A stretch of DNA of 5,391 bases, taken from JBBKWQ01 sp037969115 (GTDB lineage: Bacteria > Actinomycetota > Acidimicrobiia > Acidimicrobiales > Ilumatobacteraceae). The stretch lies in assembly GCA_037969115.1 (NCBI GenBank), contig JBBKWQ010000249.1, positions 1 through 5,391 of the forward strand, read 5' to 3'. The translations under genes and the position numbers were made by a program. The notes under the pieces were generated by a model. It saw nothing but the letters and a program-made list of their open reading frames with translations, had not been told where the DNA came from and did not search any database. This document shows positions 4,526 through 5,391 of this stretch, in pieces; within the stretch, counting starts at the first letter, position 1, and the number at the start of each line of letters is the position of its first letter.

Positions 4526-5391
4526 TGCAGGTCGTTGCCAAGATCGGCACGTCCTCGATCACCGACGAGTCGGGAGCGATCGCACGCACCGCGATCGCCA
4601 AGCTGTGTCACGAGGTCGCAACGCTCAAGACGGCCGGTCATCACGTCACGGTGGTTTCGTCCGGTGCGGTTGCAGCGGGCGTCGCGGCGCTCGGAATGGC
4701 GCAGCGACCCAGCGACATGGCGACGCTGCAGGCAGCGTCTGCGGCAGGGCAGGGCCGGTTGATGGAGGTGTACAACGCGGAGCTCGACTCGCACGGGCTC
4801 GTCGCGGCGCAGGTGCTCCTCGATCCGCACGACTTCATCAACCGCAAGCAGTATCTCCATGCACGCCAGACGCTCGGCCGACTTCAAGAACTCGGTTGCA
4901 TTCCGATCGTGAACGAGAACGACGCGATCGCGAACCACGAACTGCGCTATGGCGACAACGACCGACTCGCGGCGTTGATCGCTCACAACATGAACGCCGA
5001 TGTGCTGGTGTTGCTGACCGATCTCGACGGCTTGTTCACGACCGATCCACGCAAGGATTCCGCCGCCACGCTCGTCGCGCGCGTTGCCGCCGACGACCCG
5101 CTCCTGGCGATTCAGGCAGGCGCGCGCGGCACGGGGCGCGGCAGTGGTGGAATGGCGAGCAAACTGGCAGCCGCACAGATTGCGTCCTGGTCGGGGGTAC
5201 GCAGTGTGATCGCCCGCGCGTCGGTCGAGAACGTGCTGATCGACGCGGTCGACGGAGCCTCGGTGGGTACGACGTTCGACGCTCACGACCGTCGGCTCAA
5301 TGCCCGGAAGCTGTGGATAGCGTTCGCTGCCGAGGTGAAGGGCACGATCGGCGTCGACGAGGGAGCTCGGCGAGCGCTCGTCGAGCTCCCT
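4525..5391 (+). CDS. proB: Glutamate 5-kinase (3' end outside window)
   Basis: Catalyses ATP-dependent phosphorylation of L-glutamate to glutamyl 5-phosphate, the first and feedback-controlled step of proline synthesis. The 289 visible residues show the amino-acid kinase fold: VAKIGTSSIT (4-13, phosphate-binding start; usually KIGSS), VVSSGAVAAG (43-52), VNENDAI (129-135), YGDNDRLAA (142-150), LLTDLDGLFTTDPR (163-176) and GTGRGSGGMASK (202-213). From about residue 260 (RKLWIAFAAEVKGTIGVDEGA) the C-terminal PUA domain begins and is cut by the window edge. The start is ATG at 4525, overlapping the obg stop as TGATG, which suggests translational coupling; GTG at 4522 is an in-frame alternative one codon upstream. 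proA commonly follows proB, but this cannot be seen here. Confidence 0.96.
   Translation, partial: MQVVAKIGTSSITDESGAIARTAIAKLCHEVATLKTAGHHVTVVSSGAVAAGVAALGMAQRPSDMATLQAASAAGQGRLMEVYNAELDSHGLVAAQVLLDPHDFINRKQYLHARQTLGRLQELGCIPIVNENDAIANHELRYGDNDRLAALIAHNMNADVLVLLTDLDGLFTTDPRKDSAATLVARVAADDPLLAIQAGARGTGRGSGGMASKLAAAQIASWSGVRSVIARASVENVLIDAVDGASVGTTFDAHDRRLNARKLWIAFAAEVKGTIGVDEGARRALVELP

Noticed and set aside
4414..5286. Long minus-strand open frame opposite proB
   Set aside because: The plus strand encodes glutamate 5-kinase motifs throughout.
1..5391. CRISPR array, insertion sequence, tRNA or rRNA
   Set aside because: No regularly spaced repeats, transposase motifs, tRNA-like folds or rRNA signatures were seen.

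Overview
The window is about 5.4 kb of GC-rich DNA (strong G/C bias at third codon positions). It carries a compact bacterial housekeeping locus in the order RNase E/G (3' part) - small gene with an in-frame TGA - rplU (bL21) - rpmA (bL27) - [dGTPase-like HD hydrolase on the minus strand] - obg/cgtA - proB (5' part). The rne-rplU-rpmA-obg-proB order is the usual actinobacterial one. High GC, an RNase E/G that ends right after its zinc-link motif, and TANNNT boxes placed immediately before GTG starts all suggest an actinobacterium, possibly from the Acidimicrobiia (Ilumatobacter-like). That placement is inference; no marker gene here proves it.

The main discovery is at 959-1273, between rne and rplU. 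Ordinary gene calling would give two fragments, a 29-codon piece ending in TGA (1046-1048) and a 69-codon piece starting at a GTG (1064). Read through, they form one 104-residue protein with residue 30 encoded by UGA. Twenty bases after the UGA is a perfect 6-bp hairpin (1063-1078) with apical loop GGUC, the same tetraloop as the E. coli fdhF selenocysteine-insertion element, at almost the same distance. The protein has the form of the small IscA/HesB-related proteins I know as the 'CC/Se motif' (seleno)protein family, so I read this as a genuine selenoprotein gene. Its function is unknown, and it sits inside a very conserved ribosome/RNA-processing locus.

Layout: 1-920 RNase E/G C-terminal part; 959-1273 selenoprotein gene with ribosome-binding site and SECIS-like hairpin; 1274-1400 a non-coding gap with two imperfect 33-bp hairpin-forming tandem repeats and a candidate rplU promoter; 1401-1712 rplU; 1722-1976 rpmA; 1980-2072 a gap between convergent genes with two perfect hairpins, one terminator-like; 2073-3200 dgt-like gene (minus); 3201-3268 a divergent promoter region in which both genes have a TANNNT box exactly 6 bases before a GTG, suggesting leaderless transcription both ways; 3269-4525 obg; 4525-5391 proB, overlapping obg by one base and running off the window.

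The genes link RNA decay/processing (RNase E/G), large ribosomal subunit proteins (bL21, bL27), 50S assembly GTPase (Obg), dNTP pool control (dGTPase-like) and the first step of proline synthesis (ProB). No selenocysteine machinery (selA, selB, selC, selD) lies in the window, so the selenoprotein call predicts that those genes exist elsewhere in the genome.
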